Made by a program: the position numbers and the translations under genes. Of a stretch of 10,712 nt of DNA, positions 1-5,861 are shown piece after piece; the stretch's first letter is position 1, and every line of letters starts with the position of its first letter. The notes under the pieces are model-generated. The model saw only the letters and a list, made by a program, of their open reading frames with translations. It was not told the origin of the DNA and ran no database searches. Source of the stretch: Candidatus Nanopelagicaceae bacterium (GTDB lineage: Bacteria > Actinomycetota > Actinomycetes > Nanopelagicales > Nanopelagicaceae); the NCBI GenBank assembly GCA_947488635.1, contig CANLAY010000019.1, forward strand, positions 1 to 10,712. The letters are read 5' to 3'.

Positions 1-737
1 ACAATTGCTGGAGCGTTCAAAGTGCCACTTCGAATTTCACGTTCTTGCCCACCACCATGCAAGAGTGCCGGAATCTCAACAGCTCTGCGCAAAATTAAAA
101 CCCCGATACCAAGTGGGCCACCAATTTTGTGTGCGCTAAGGGTCATCGCAAAAAGACCAAGCTCTTGGTAGTTCAACGCAACTTTGCCAAAACTTTGTAC
201 CGCATCAGAATGCACTGGAATGTCGCCAGCCAGCTTTACAACTTCGGTGATAGGTTGCAGAACTCCAGTTTCATTATTGGAATGCATCACCGAAATAACT
301 GCGATCTCATCGCCACGGTTAGTAATTAACTCACTTAAGAATTCTAGATCAACCACGCCGGCGGTAGTTACTGGCAATTCAATTACTTCAGCGCCTTCAT
401 GTTCATCTAACCATTTCGCTGGATCTAAAATTGCATGATGCTCGATTGCCGAAATAACCAAAACTTTGCGACCGTTCTTGCGACCCAACCAGAACAGCCC
501 CTTTAGTGCGATGTTATTTGCTTCGGTGCCGGAAGCGGTAAAAATTATTTCGCTCGAAAGACAGCCAGCGGCTTTAGCTACTGATTCACGGGCATCTTCT
601 AAGTCTTTGCGAGCAGCGCGACCTTGTGTGTGCAGACTAGATGGATTACCTAACTTGCTAGCTTGTTCAGTAAATGCAGACAGCGCATCAGCCAAAATCG
701 GCGTGGTTGCCGCATGGTCGAGATAGACGCTATTCAT
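1..737 (-). CDS. iscS: Cysteine desulfurase, IscS/NifS-like (3' end outside window)
   Basis: PLP enzyme that takes sulfur from L-cysteine, leaving alanine and an enzyme persulfide, for tRNA thiolation and/or Fe-S cluster assembly in the cytoplasm. 245 complete codons are visible from an ATG at 737-735, and the frame is still open at the left edge. The N-terminus MNSVYLDHAATTP is the family opening. ASGTEANN (68-75) contacts PLP phosphate, the EHHA His at 101 stacks on the PLP ring, HSDAVQSFGK (176-185) holds the cofactor-binding Asp178 and Gln181, and SAHKIGGP (201-208) carries Lys204, the Schiff-base lysine. RSGTLN (236-241) follows. The loop with the catalytic cysteine lies beyond the edge, so activity and subtype cannot be confirmed here. 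It starts 10 bases after the etfA stop, with only a weak ribosome site, so it is probably co-transcribed and perhaps translationally coupled. A tRNA 2-thiouridylase gene (mnmA) next is common in actinobacteria but is not visible. A selenocysteine lyase or SufS is less likely from the HHA and SAHK context. Confidence 0.95.
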   Translation of the reverse strand, partial: MNSVYLDHAATTPILADALSAFTEQASKLGNPSSLHTQGRAARKDLEDARESVAKAAGCLSSEIIFTASGTEANNIALKGLFWLGRKNGRKVLVISAIEHHAILDPAKWLDEHEGAEVIELPVTTAGVVDLEFLSELITNRGDEIAVISVMHSNNETGVLQPITEVVKLAGDIPVHSDAVQSFGKVALNYQELGLFAMTLSAHKIGGPLGIGVLILRRAVEIPALLHGGGQEREIRSGTLNAPAI

Positions 738-747
738 GCTGGTAAGT

Positions 748-1701
748 CTAGGACTTTTGCGCAACAACTCCTTGCGTAGCTTGGGGCAGCACCGCAAATA
801 GGTCGCCCACTACGCCGAAATCGGCCAAATCAAAGATTGGTGCCTCAGGATCTTTATTCACTACGGCAATGGTCTTGCTGGTTTGCATGCCAGCACGGTG
901 TTGAATCGCACCGGAAATTCCGCATGCAACATAAAGTTGTGGGCTAACTGTCTTACCAGTCTGGCCAACTTGATGTGAGTGTGGATACCAACCAGCATCA
1001 GTTGCGGCACGTGACGCTCCAACTGCAGCACCAAGTGAATCAGCAAAACCTTCAACTGCTGAAAAATCTCCATTTGTACCGCGACCACCGGAGACAACAA
1101 CTTGAGCTTCAGTAAGTTCTGGTCGGCCACCTTTAACTGGTGGTGTTGATGAAGTTGTAGTTGCCAACTTTGCTGCATCTGAAATTGTGAGCGAAAGATT
1201 TTCAACTGCAGGTGTTGAATCAGAGAGATCAGCTTCAATTGAGTTTGGGCGCACTGTGATTATCGGGACACCGTTAGATACCTTGGAATGCACAGTTGTT
1301 GAGCCACCAAAAACTAGTTGTGTGGCAGTTAGGTCTGCGGCTACATCAACGGCATCAGTAATGATTCCGGATTCAGTTGCTACCGCTACGCGACCTGCTA
1401 CCTCTTTGCCATAAGCATGAGATGCAATCAGAAGTGCATTTGGTGATTTCTGCGCAATGATTTGGGCAATCGCATCGGCTGCTGCTGCCACACCATGTGT
1501 CGCGAAATCAGTAGATTCAACTACTAATACGTTAGCAATAGGCCCGTGCTTAACTGTTGCTGCAAGAGTTGCACCAGCACCAGGGGCTGCTAAAACAATC
1601 GCTGTAACACTGCCGCTGCGAGCTGCCGCAGTAGCTAATTCAGCGGTAGTCTTGGTGCACTTATCGCCCGCGAAATCGCCGAGAATAAATACTTGGCTCA
1701 T
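748..1701 (-). CDS. etfA: Electron transfer flavoprotein, alpha subunit
   Basis: Alpha subunit of the soluble EtfAB heterodimer. It carries the redox FAD that takes electrons from acyl-CoA and related dehydrogenases and passes them to a membrane ETF:quinone oxidoreductase. Length is 317 aa, normal for the family. The N-terminal domain (about 1-185) is the variable nucleotide-binding-like fold. The C-terminal FAD domain (about 195-310) holds SGGRG (204-208), GASRAATDAGW (228-238) and QVGQTGKTVSP (244-254). LYVACGISGAIQH (256-268), continuing to Asn282, fits the family signature, followed by NKDPEAPIF (282-290). The ATG overlaps the etfB stop as ATGA (1701-1698), and an AGAGAAGAA purine tract precedes it, so the two subunits are translationally coupled. 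The cysteine desulfurase follows after 10 bases. No residue typical of FAD binding appears to be missing. The physiological partner dehydrogenases are outside the window and unknown. Confidence 0.97.
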   Translation of the reverse strand: MSQVFILGDFAGDKCTKTTAELATAAARSGSVTAIVLAAPGAGATLAATVKHGPIANVLVVESTDFATHGVAAAADAIAQIIAQKSPNALLIASHAYGKEVAGRVAVATESGIITDAVDVAADLTATQLVFGGSTTVHSKVSNGVPIITVRPNSIEADLSDSTPAVENLSLTISDAAKLATTTSSTPPVKGGRPELTEAQVVVSGGRGTNGDFSAVEGFADSLGAAVGASRAATDAGWYPHSHQVGQTGKTVSPQLYVACGISGAIQHRAGMQTSKTIAVVNKDPEAPIFDLADFGVVGDLFAVLPQATQGVVAQKS

Positions 1702-2483
1702 ATGAATTTCTTCTCTACTAGGAATTTAGCTAAATCATTTCCGCCATTACCTTCATCAACAACTTTTATGCCAGCTGCGCGAGGTGGGCGGGGTGCTGAA
1801 TCGGCAACTAACGACCAAGCAGATTCAGCTGAAACTCCAACGGCAGCAAGGTCACGACTATCAATTGTTTTCTTCTTCGCAGCCATGATTCCCTTAAATG
1901 ATGGATAACGCGGTTCGTTAATCTTTTCGACCACGCTGATTACGGCTGGCAACTTCGCATTAATTGCATCGACGCCAGCTTCAGTGGTACGGGTAATCGA
2001 AACTGTATTTGCTGCGGGATCAACTGCAACCATCGATGCAAAAGTTAACTGCGCCCAACCAAGTCGTTGCGCCAACATTGCCGGCACCACACTCATGCGA
2101 GCATCGGTAGATTCAGTTCCACAAATAACTAGATCAAAGCCACCATTTTTAATCACTTCGGCTAAAACTTTAGAAGTTGCCAGTGCATCAGAACCGGCAA
2201 GGGCAGCATCGCTGACCAAAATCGCATCGTTGGCACCCATTGAGAGCGCTTTGCGAATAGCTTCAGTTGCGCGTTCTGGTCCCATAGAAACGATAGTCAC
2301 GCTATTTGCGCCACCTTCTTCGTTTCCGCCGTGAGCTTCGACAATTCGCAGCGCTTCTTCGACTGCGTATTCATCGAGGTCATTTAGGACAGCGTCGACA
2401 CCTTCACGGTCAAGGACGCCGTTGACCATCTTCTTCTCAGCCCAGGAATCTGGGACCTGCTTTACGCAGACTGCAATCTTCAT
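1698..2483 (-). CDS. etfB: Electron transfer flavoprotein, beta subunit
   Basis: Beta subunit of EtfAB. In the family it binds AMP (or a second FAD in bifurcating types) and carries the recognition loop that docks dehydrogenases. Length is 261 aa, near that of actinobacterial EtfB/FixA proteins. Visible family blocks are MKIAVCVKQVPD at the N-terminus, NDLDEYAVEEALRI (about 34-47), GTESTDARMSVVPAMLAQ with the following LGW, and near the C-terminus INEPRYPSFKGIMAAKKK, which matches the conserved NEPRYPSLPGIMKAKKK-type loop. The start ATG at 2483-2481 has no Shine-Dalgarno sequence, and a good promoter sits immediately upstream (2490-2518), so I infer a leaderless message. It is the first gene of etfB-etfA-iscS, transcribed divergently from the glycosyltransferase genes. 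I cannot tell from sequence reading alone whether it is the ordinary or the electron-bifurcating class. The absence of neighbouring fixC/fixX or butyryl-CoA dehydrogenase genes favours the ordinary housekeeping type. Confidence 0.97.
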   Translation of the reverse strand: MKIAVCVKQVPDSWAEKKMVNGVLDREGVDAVLNDLDEYAVEEALRIVEAHGGNEEGGANSVTIVSMGPERATEAIRKALSMGANDAILVSDAALAGSDALATSKVLAEVIKNGGFDLVICGTESTDARMSVVPAMLAQRLGWAQLTFASMVAVDPAANTVSITRTTEAGVDAINAKLPAVISVVEKINEPRYPSFKGIMAAKKKTIDSRDLAAVGVSAESAWSLVADSAPRPPRAAGIKVVDEGNGGNDLAKFLVEKKFI

Positions 2484-2489
2484 AGGGCG

Positions 2490-2518
2490 ATGTTACTGGC
2501 GGGTTTGGGCAGTGCCAA
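2490..2518 (-). promoter_or_regulatory. Promoter of etfB-etfA-iscS, probably leaderless
   Basis: Read on the minus strand, a -35 box TTGGCA (2518-2513, 5 of 6 to TTGACA) is followed by a 17-base spacer and a -10 box TAACAT (2495-2490, fits TAnnnT). Only six bases (CGCCCT) separate the -10 box from the etfB ATG at 2483, which puts the expected transcription start at or next to the A of the start codon. No Shine-Dalgarno sequence lies between them. Leaderless messages with this geometry are common in actinobacteria. Confidence 0.7.
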
Positions 2519-2536
2519 CAGATAGCAAACGGGCGT

Positions 2537-2547
2537 AGGTCACACCT
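2537..2547. promoter_or_regulatory. Palindrome resembling a FadR/GntR-type operator
   Basis: AGGTCACACCT is an inverted repeat, AGGT and ACCT around a 3-base centre. It contains GGTnnnACC, the core layout of operators bound by FadR-subfamily GntR regulators. Its centre lies about 59 bases upstream of the inferred etfB transcription start. A fatty-acid-responsive regulator of ETF genes would make sense, but six defined bases can occur by chance and no regulator gene is in the window. Confidence 0.25.
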
Positions 2548-2594
2548 CCTCAAGATTGCATCGAAGCACTTTTGGCCCCTTAATTTTCCTAGGG

Positions 2595-2624
2595 TTCACC
2601 AACACTTCACCTTCACTTTAGAGT
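2595..2624 (+). promoter_or_regulatory. Candidate promoter for the glycosyltransferase operon
   Basis: A -10-like box TAGAGT (2619-2624, fits TAnnnT) lies 18 bases after a weak -35-like box TTCACC (2595-2600, 4 of 6 to TTGACA). The start would fall near 2631, giving a leader of about 25 bases before the GTG at 2656. It is the best plus-strand candidate in the divergent region but clearly weaker than the etfB promoter. Confidence 0.4.
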
Positions 2625-2648
2625 CTAAACCTTCTCTTACGAGACTCT
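2620..2648. repeat. 7-base inverted repeat over the -10 region
   Basis: AGAGTCT (2620-2626) and AGACTCT (2642-2648) are perfect inverted copies separated by 15 bases. The left arm overlaps the candidate -10 box and the right arm ends 7 bases before the GTG start of the first glycosyltransferase. If transcription starts near 2631 the RNA would contain only the right arm, so a DNA operator is more plausible than an RNA hairpin. The right arm also overlaps TTACGAG (2637-2643), a 7-mer seen at other gene boundaries here. Confidence 0.35.
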
Positions 2649-2655
2649 CAGGCAC

Positions 2656-3810
2656 GTGAGCGAGATAACGCAACTTCATAAACTGCGCATTGCCGTAGTT
2701 GCCGAATCCTTCCTCCCTCAAATAAATGGCGTAACCAATTCGGTTCTTAGAATTCTGGACTTCTTTAAAAATAACGGGCATGAAGCGCTAATTATTGCCC
2801 CGGATTCTGCTGGTGGGCCAAGTGAATATGCCGGCTTTGAAATCATGCGTGTGCCAGCACTAAATGTAAAAGGATTGATTCCAATAGCGCTTCCGCAGCA
2901 ATTTGCCAAAGCTAGAGTGCTTGATTTCAATCCAGATGTAATTCACTTAGCATCGCCTGCATTGCTTGGTAATTATGTGGCCAGATTCGCAAGAAAAAAT
3001 GAGATCCCAACTCTTTCGGTTTATCAAACCGACTTAGCTGGGTTTGCAAATCATTATGGTTTTCAGATTGCAAATGCAACTTTAAATAAATTTGTAGGTC
3101 GCGTTCATTCAAATAGCGATCGCACTCTAGCGCCTTCTACATCTGCCTGCAATTATCTAAATGACCTTGGCGTGCCAGGTGTTGAACTCTGGCGACGTGG
3201 CGTCGATGCTGAGAGATTCCGACCAGAAAATCGCGATGAAGAGTTACGTAGATCTCTACTTGGAAACCGACCTGATCGCACATTGATTGGATACGTTGGC
3301 CGACTGGCGCACGAGAAGCGATTAGAAGATTTAATATCACTTGATGAGCAAGATGATGTGCAGTTAGTAATTGTTGGCGATGGTCCAGTAAGAACTCGCT
3401 TAGAACGAAAATTGCCAAATGCGATTTTCACTGGCTTTAAAGGTGGTGAAGATTTAGCTCGCATGTACGCGTCACTCGATATTTTCATTCACACTGGCCA
3501 ACATGAAACTTTCTGCCAATCTATTCAAGAGGCACTGGCTTCCGGAGTTCCAGTTATCGCCCCAAATTCTGGTGGACCGATTGATTTGGTTGAAAATGGC
3601 AAGACTGGCTACTTAATAAACACGGGAAATCCAAAGGAAATTAAGCGCGTTGTTAAGTTGATCCAAGATGGCGATACCAACGAATGGCGCCAAAGAACCC
3701 GAAACTCAGTCGTAAATCGCACCTGGCAATCAATTAACCAAGAACTAATAAGTCATTACTTGCAGTTAATTGCGATGAATAAATCACGCCGGAAGGAGCT
3801 AGTCGCATGA
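2656..3810 (+). CDS. mgtA: GT4 glycosyltransferase, MgtA-like GDP-mannose-dependent mannosyltransferase
   Basis: Retaining GT-B glycosyltransferase of family GT4. The sequence closely follows the pattern I know for actinobacterial MgtA, which transfers mannose from GDP-mannose to a glucuronosyl-diacylglycerol-type lipid on the cytoplasmic face of the membrane. Length 384 aa. The N-terminal acceptor domain (about 10-190) has VAESFLPQINGVTNS (15-29, the Gly-rich loop), VIHLASPALLG (95-105) and YQTDLAGFA (123-131). The C-terminal donor domain has GYVGRLAHEK (212-221, with conserved Arg216 and Lys221), GDGPVR (241-246) and the EX7E motif ETFCQSIQE (284-292). No signal peptide or clear membrane helix. 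The start is GTG at 2656: an in-frame TAA at 2626 leaves no other start upstream, and the conserved fold begins at residue 11. The ribosome site is poor. Its stop overlaps the next gene by 4 bases. The family call is firm; the exact acceptor (glucuronolipid, phosphatidylinositol mannoside or other) is inferred. PimB-type transferases are the main alternative. Confidence 0.85.
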   Translation: MSEITQLHKLRIAVVAESFLPQINGVTNSVLRILDFFKNNGHEALIIAPDSAGGPSEYAGFEIMRVPALNVKGLIPIALPQQFAKARVLDFNPDVIHLASPALLGNYVARFARKNEIPTLSVYQTDLAGFANHYGFQIANATLNKFVGRVHSNSDRTLAPSTSACNYLNDLGVPGVELWRRGVDAERFRPENRDEELRRSLLGNRPDRTLIGYVGRLAHEKRLEDLISLDEQDDVQLVIVGDGPVRTRLERKLPNAIFTGFKGGEDLARMYASLDIFIHTGQHETFCQSIQEALASGVPVIAPNSGGPIDLVENGKTGYLINTGNPKEIKRVVKLIQDGDTNEWRQRTRNSVVNRTWQSINQELISHYLQLIAMNKSRRKELVA

Positions 3811-4967
3811 GAATTATGCACATTGCTAATTTTTACGGACCTAAATCTGGCGGAATCCGAACCACTCTGCACGAACTCGGCAAAGGTTATCAATCTAAAG
3901 GTCATGAATTTATCTATGTAGTTCCTGGCACCAGTTTTTACTGTGAAGAAACCCCTTCAGGAAAACGGGTTACTTTGCCTTCGGTAGTCCTACCTTTTAG
4001 TGGTGGCTATCGGGTAATAATTAATACCCGACAGGTCAAGCGATTGATCATCACTCTTGCACCAGATCACCTTGAGATTTCAGATCGCTTTACCTTAACT
4101 GGTGTTGGTAAGTGGGCAACCACGCGCAATATTCCTTCAGTCGTATTTAGCCATGAATCACTTCGTGGCTTAATCGCGACTTATCTACCAATTAAAGTTA
4201 CTAAATTTGTGAATTGGCATAACAATAGATTGGCAAATCGTTTCACTCATGTGATTGCAACTACAAATTTTGCGGCAAAAGAGTTTCGTGACATAAAAGT
4301 AAAAAACTTGGCTCAAATTCCATTGGGCGTTGATTTGACTGGCTTTAGCCCAAACTTAATTAGTGCTGAATTAAAGACTTCGCTCTTAAAAGGTTCACAA
4401 TACTTAATCGTTCATTGTGGTCGTATGTCACCTGAGAAAAAACCACAGCGTTCAATTCAAGCTCTTCGAGTTCTACGGGAAAAAGGAATAGATGCTCGCT
4501 TAGTTTATGTTGGTGGTGGCCCGATGTGGAAGCAGTTGCGCGAAGAGGCTAAGGATTTGCCAGTTACCTTCCTTGGTTTTATTGCCGATCGCAACAAAGT
4601 AGCTGAAATTCTCGCTTGTGCCGATGTATCTATGGCACCAGGCCCAATTGAGACTTTCTGTTTAGCAGCCCTTGAATCGCTCGCATCTGGAACCCCAGTA
4701 GTTGCTTCTTCTTCAAGTGCCGTAGGTGAATTCTTACTAATTGATACTGATGAGCCAGTTGGTTATGTGGCAGATGACAATGGAAATGACTTTGCCGCCG
4801 CGATCTCGAAGGTTTTAAACTGGTCAAAAGTTCGACCAAATTTGGCAAGTGAGTGCCACGAGCAAGCAGAAAATTTTCCTTGGAGCTCAACGGTTTCTTT
4901 GATGCTCACCTTGCACGGTGAAAAAGATGGGTTTACAAAAGCTAAGCATCGATTACGAGCTGCATAA
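3807..4967 (+). CDS. GT4-family glycosyltransferase, substrate unknown
   Basis: Second GT-B fold, GT4-like transferase (386 aa), expected to act in the cytoplasm on a sugar nucleotide and a lipid or glycan acceptor. N-terminal domain: MRIMHIANFYGPKSGGIRT (1-19) has the Gly-rich acceptor-side loop, and SHESLRG (115-121) a conserved His-containing segment. C-terminal donor domain: VHCGRMSPEKKP (202-213) supplies the Arg206/Lys211 pair that binds the nucleotide-sugar phosphates, VGGGP (235-239) follows, and ETFCLAALE (282-290) is the EX7E motif with Glu282 and Glu290. No signal peptide or membrane helix. The ATG overlaps the previous stop (ATGA, 3807-3810), with a strong ribosome site GGAAGGAG (3791-3798) at 8-base spacing, so it is coupled to the MgtA-like gene. 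Its TAA is directly followed by the SGNH ATG. It differs too much from the first transferase to be a recent duplicate. Donor sugar and acceptor are not readable; a second mannosyl or glucosyl step on the same lipid is an inference from position. Confidence 0.8.
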   Translation: MRIMHIANFYGPKSGGIRTTLHELGKGYQSKGHEFIYVVPGTSFYCEETPSGKRVTLPSVVLPFSGGYRVIINTRQVKRLIITLAPDHLEISDRFTLTGVGKWATTRNIPSVVFSHESLRGLIATYLPIKVTKFVNWHNNRLANRFTHVIATTNFAAKEFRDIKVKNLAQIPLGVDLTGFSPNLISAELKTSLLKGSQYLIVHCGRMSPEKKPQRSIQALRVLREKGIDARLVYVGGGPMWKQLREEAKDLPVTFLGFIADRNKVAEILACADVSMAPGPIETFCLAALESLASGTPVVASSSSAVGEFLLIDTDEPVGYVADDNGNDFAAAISKVLNWSKVRPNLASECHEQAENFPWSSTVSLMLTLHGEKDGFTKAKHRLRAA

Positions 4968-5822
4968 ATGAGCCAAGTTACGACTTTCACGGTAGTCGGC
5001 GATAGTGCAGCTTCAGGTGTTGGCGATGCATTGCCAGATGGCACAACTGTTGGCTGGTCTTATTACTTAGCCAAAAGCTTCGAGGATCCGCTAGTTTTCC
5101 TAAACGCATCACGGCCGGGTGCTAAATCTCAAGAAGTTCTCGAAGATCAGATTCCAAAAGTTTTAACGCATAAGCCGAATATTTGTGGCGTTATTGTTGG
5201 TGGAAATGACATGCTTCGAAATGGATTTAATCCGGCAAAACTTCATAGTAATTTACGTGCGACGCTTTCCGAATTAAAGCAAAGCGGCACCACCGCTTTG
5301 ATGCTCGAACTGCATGATCCAACAAAGATTGTTCCGATGCCAAAACTCCTAGCTCGTGTTTTGAACCGTCGTGTTGATGCCGTAAACCAAGTTACTCGTT
5401 CTGTTGCAAATGAATTTGGTGCCATCCTGGTTAACACAAGAAATATGTCAGATATTTATAAGTTAGAGAATTGGCATATCGACCGGATGCATCCAAGCAA
5501 AATTGGTCATCAACGTCTGGCTGCAGAGTTTAGAAATCACCTGGTTCAATCTGGTTGGAATATTGGACCCGTTGAAGTTGATCAAGTAGTGGTCAAAAAC
5601 CGCAAAGAATCTGTTATCTGGATGCTTCGAAATGGCACGCCATGGTTCCTAAAGCGAAGCGTAGATTTATTACCTGCGGCACTCTTTTTGATGGCGGTTG
5701 AGTTTATAAATATCAAGCTAAATCGTATTCCCGTCACTTCTAGCGAAAATGTTGCTTTTGCTTCATTTGCCAGCATTCAAGACTTTGATGATGTTGAGAT
5801 AAGTGAGTTACGAGTCTCGTAA
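4968..5822 (+). CDS. SGNH/GDSL-family hydrolase, cytoplasmic
   Basis: Predicted esterase or lipase-like hydrolase of the SGNH superfamily (284 aa). Block I is VVGDSAASG, with nucleophile Ser13. The block II glycine is probably Gly51 in ASRPGAKS. Block III is GGND (78-81), with oxyanion Asn80, and block V is DRMHP (172-176), giving Asp172 and catalytic His175. All four landmark residues are present, so the enzyme should be active. There is no N-terminal signal peptide, since the catalytic strand begins at residue 5, so it works in the cytoplasm. After the catalytic domain (about 1-195) is an extension. Residues about 214-250 mix Arg/Lys, Trp and a hydrophobic run (LLPAALFLMAVEF), suggesting peripheral membrane contact. 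The ATG immediately follows the previous TAA with no gap, so it is the third gene of the glycosyltransferase transcript. Substrate unknown: an acyl chain of a glycolipid intermediate is an inference from neighbours, and sugar O-deacetylation is an alternative. Confidence 0.85.
   Translation: MSQVTTFTVVGDSAASGVGDALPDGTTVGWSYYLAKSFEDPLVFLNASRPGAKSQEVLEDQIPKVLTHKPNICGVIVGGNDMLRNGFNPAKLHSNLRATLSELKQSGTTALMLELHDPTKIVPMPKLLARVLNRRVDAVNQVTRSVANEFGAILVNTRNMSDIYKLENWHIDRMHPSKIGHQRLAAEFRNHLVQSGWNIGPVEVDQVVVKNRKESVIWMLRNGTPWFLKRSVDLLPAALFLMAVEFINIKLNRIPVTSSENVAFASFASIQDFDDVEISELRVS
5808..5822. repeat. Perfect 15-base palindrome at the SGNH stop / glgX upstream
   Basis: TTACGAG, a central T, then CTCGTAA form a perfect inverted repeat with 7-base arms. 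It includes the SGNH stop codon and lies 39 bases before the glgX ATG. It is too short and AT-rich at its ends for a convincing terminator, and no T-run follows directly. It could be an operator for glgX, or chance within the last codons. The 11-base string TTACGAGnCTC also occurs at 2637-2647, before the first glycosyltransferase. Confidence 0.4.
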
Positions 5823-5861
5823 TTAATTCATTTATTCTTATTCTTACGGCAAGATAGAGCA

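Noticed and set aside
861..1238. 125-codon minus-strand frame inside etfA
   Set aside because: Same strand as etfA but another frame; rich in Gln/Leu/His from shifted codons, no motif, and the etfA FAD domain is intact across it.
2541..2550. AGGAGGTGTG on the minus strand, looking like a perfect Shine-Dalgarno for a small upstream gene
   Set aside because: The only nearby start (GTG) is followed at once by TGA, a TTG-initiated frame is 18 bases away and only 11 codons long, and the site lies upstream of the etfB promoter.
3153..3488. Minus-strand open frames within the MgtA-like gene
   Set aside because: Shadow frames with low-complexity Ser/Arg/Pro content and no ribosome site; the sense strand encodes a full GT-B fold.
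5808..5855. Possible intrinsic terminator between the SGNH gene and glgX
   Set aside because: The palindrome has a one-base centre, so it would make a poor RNA hairpin, and the downstream T-rich stretch is interrupted and not adjacent.
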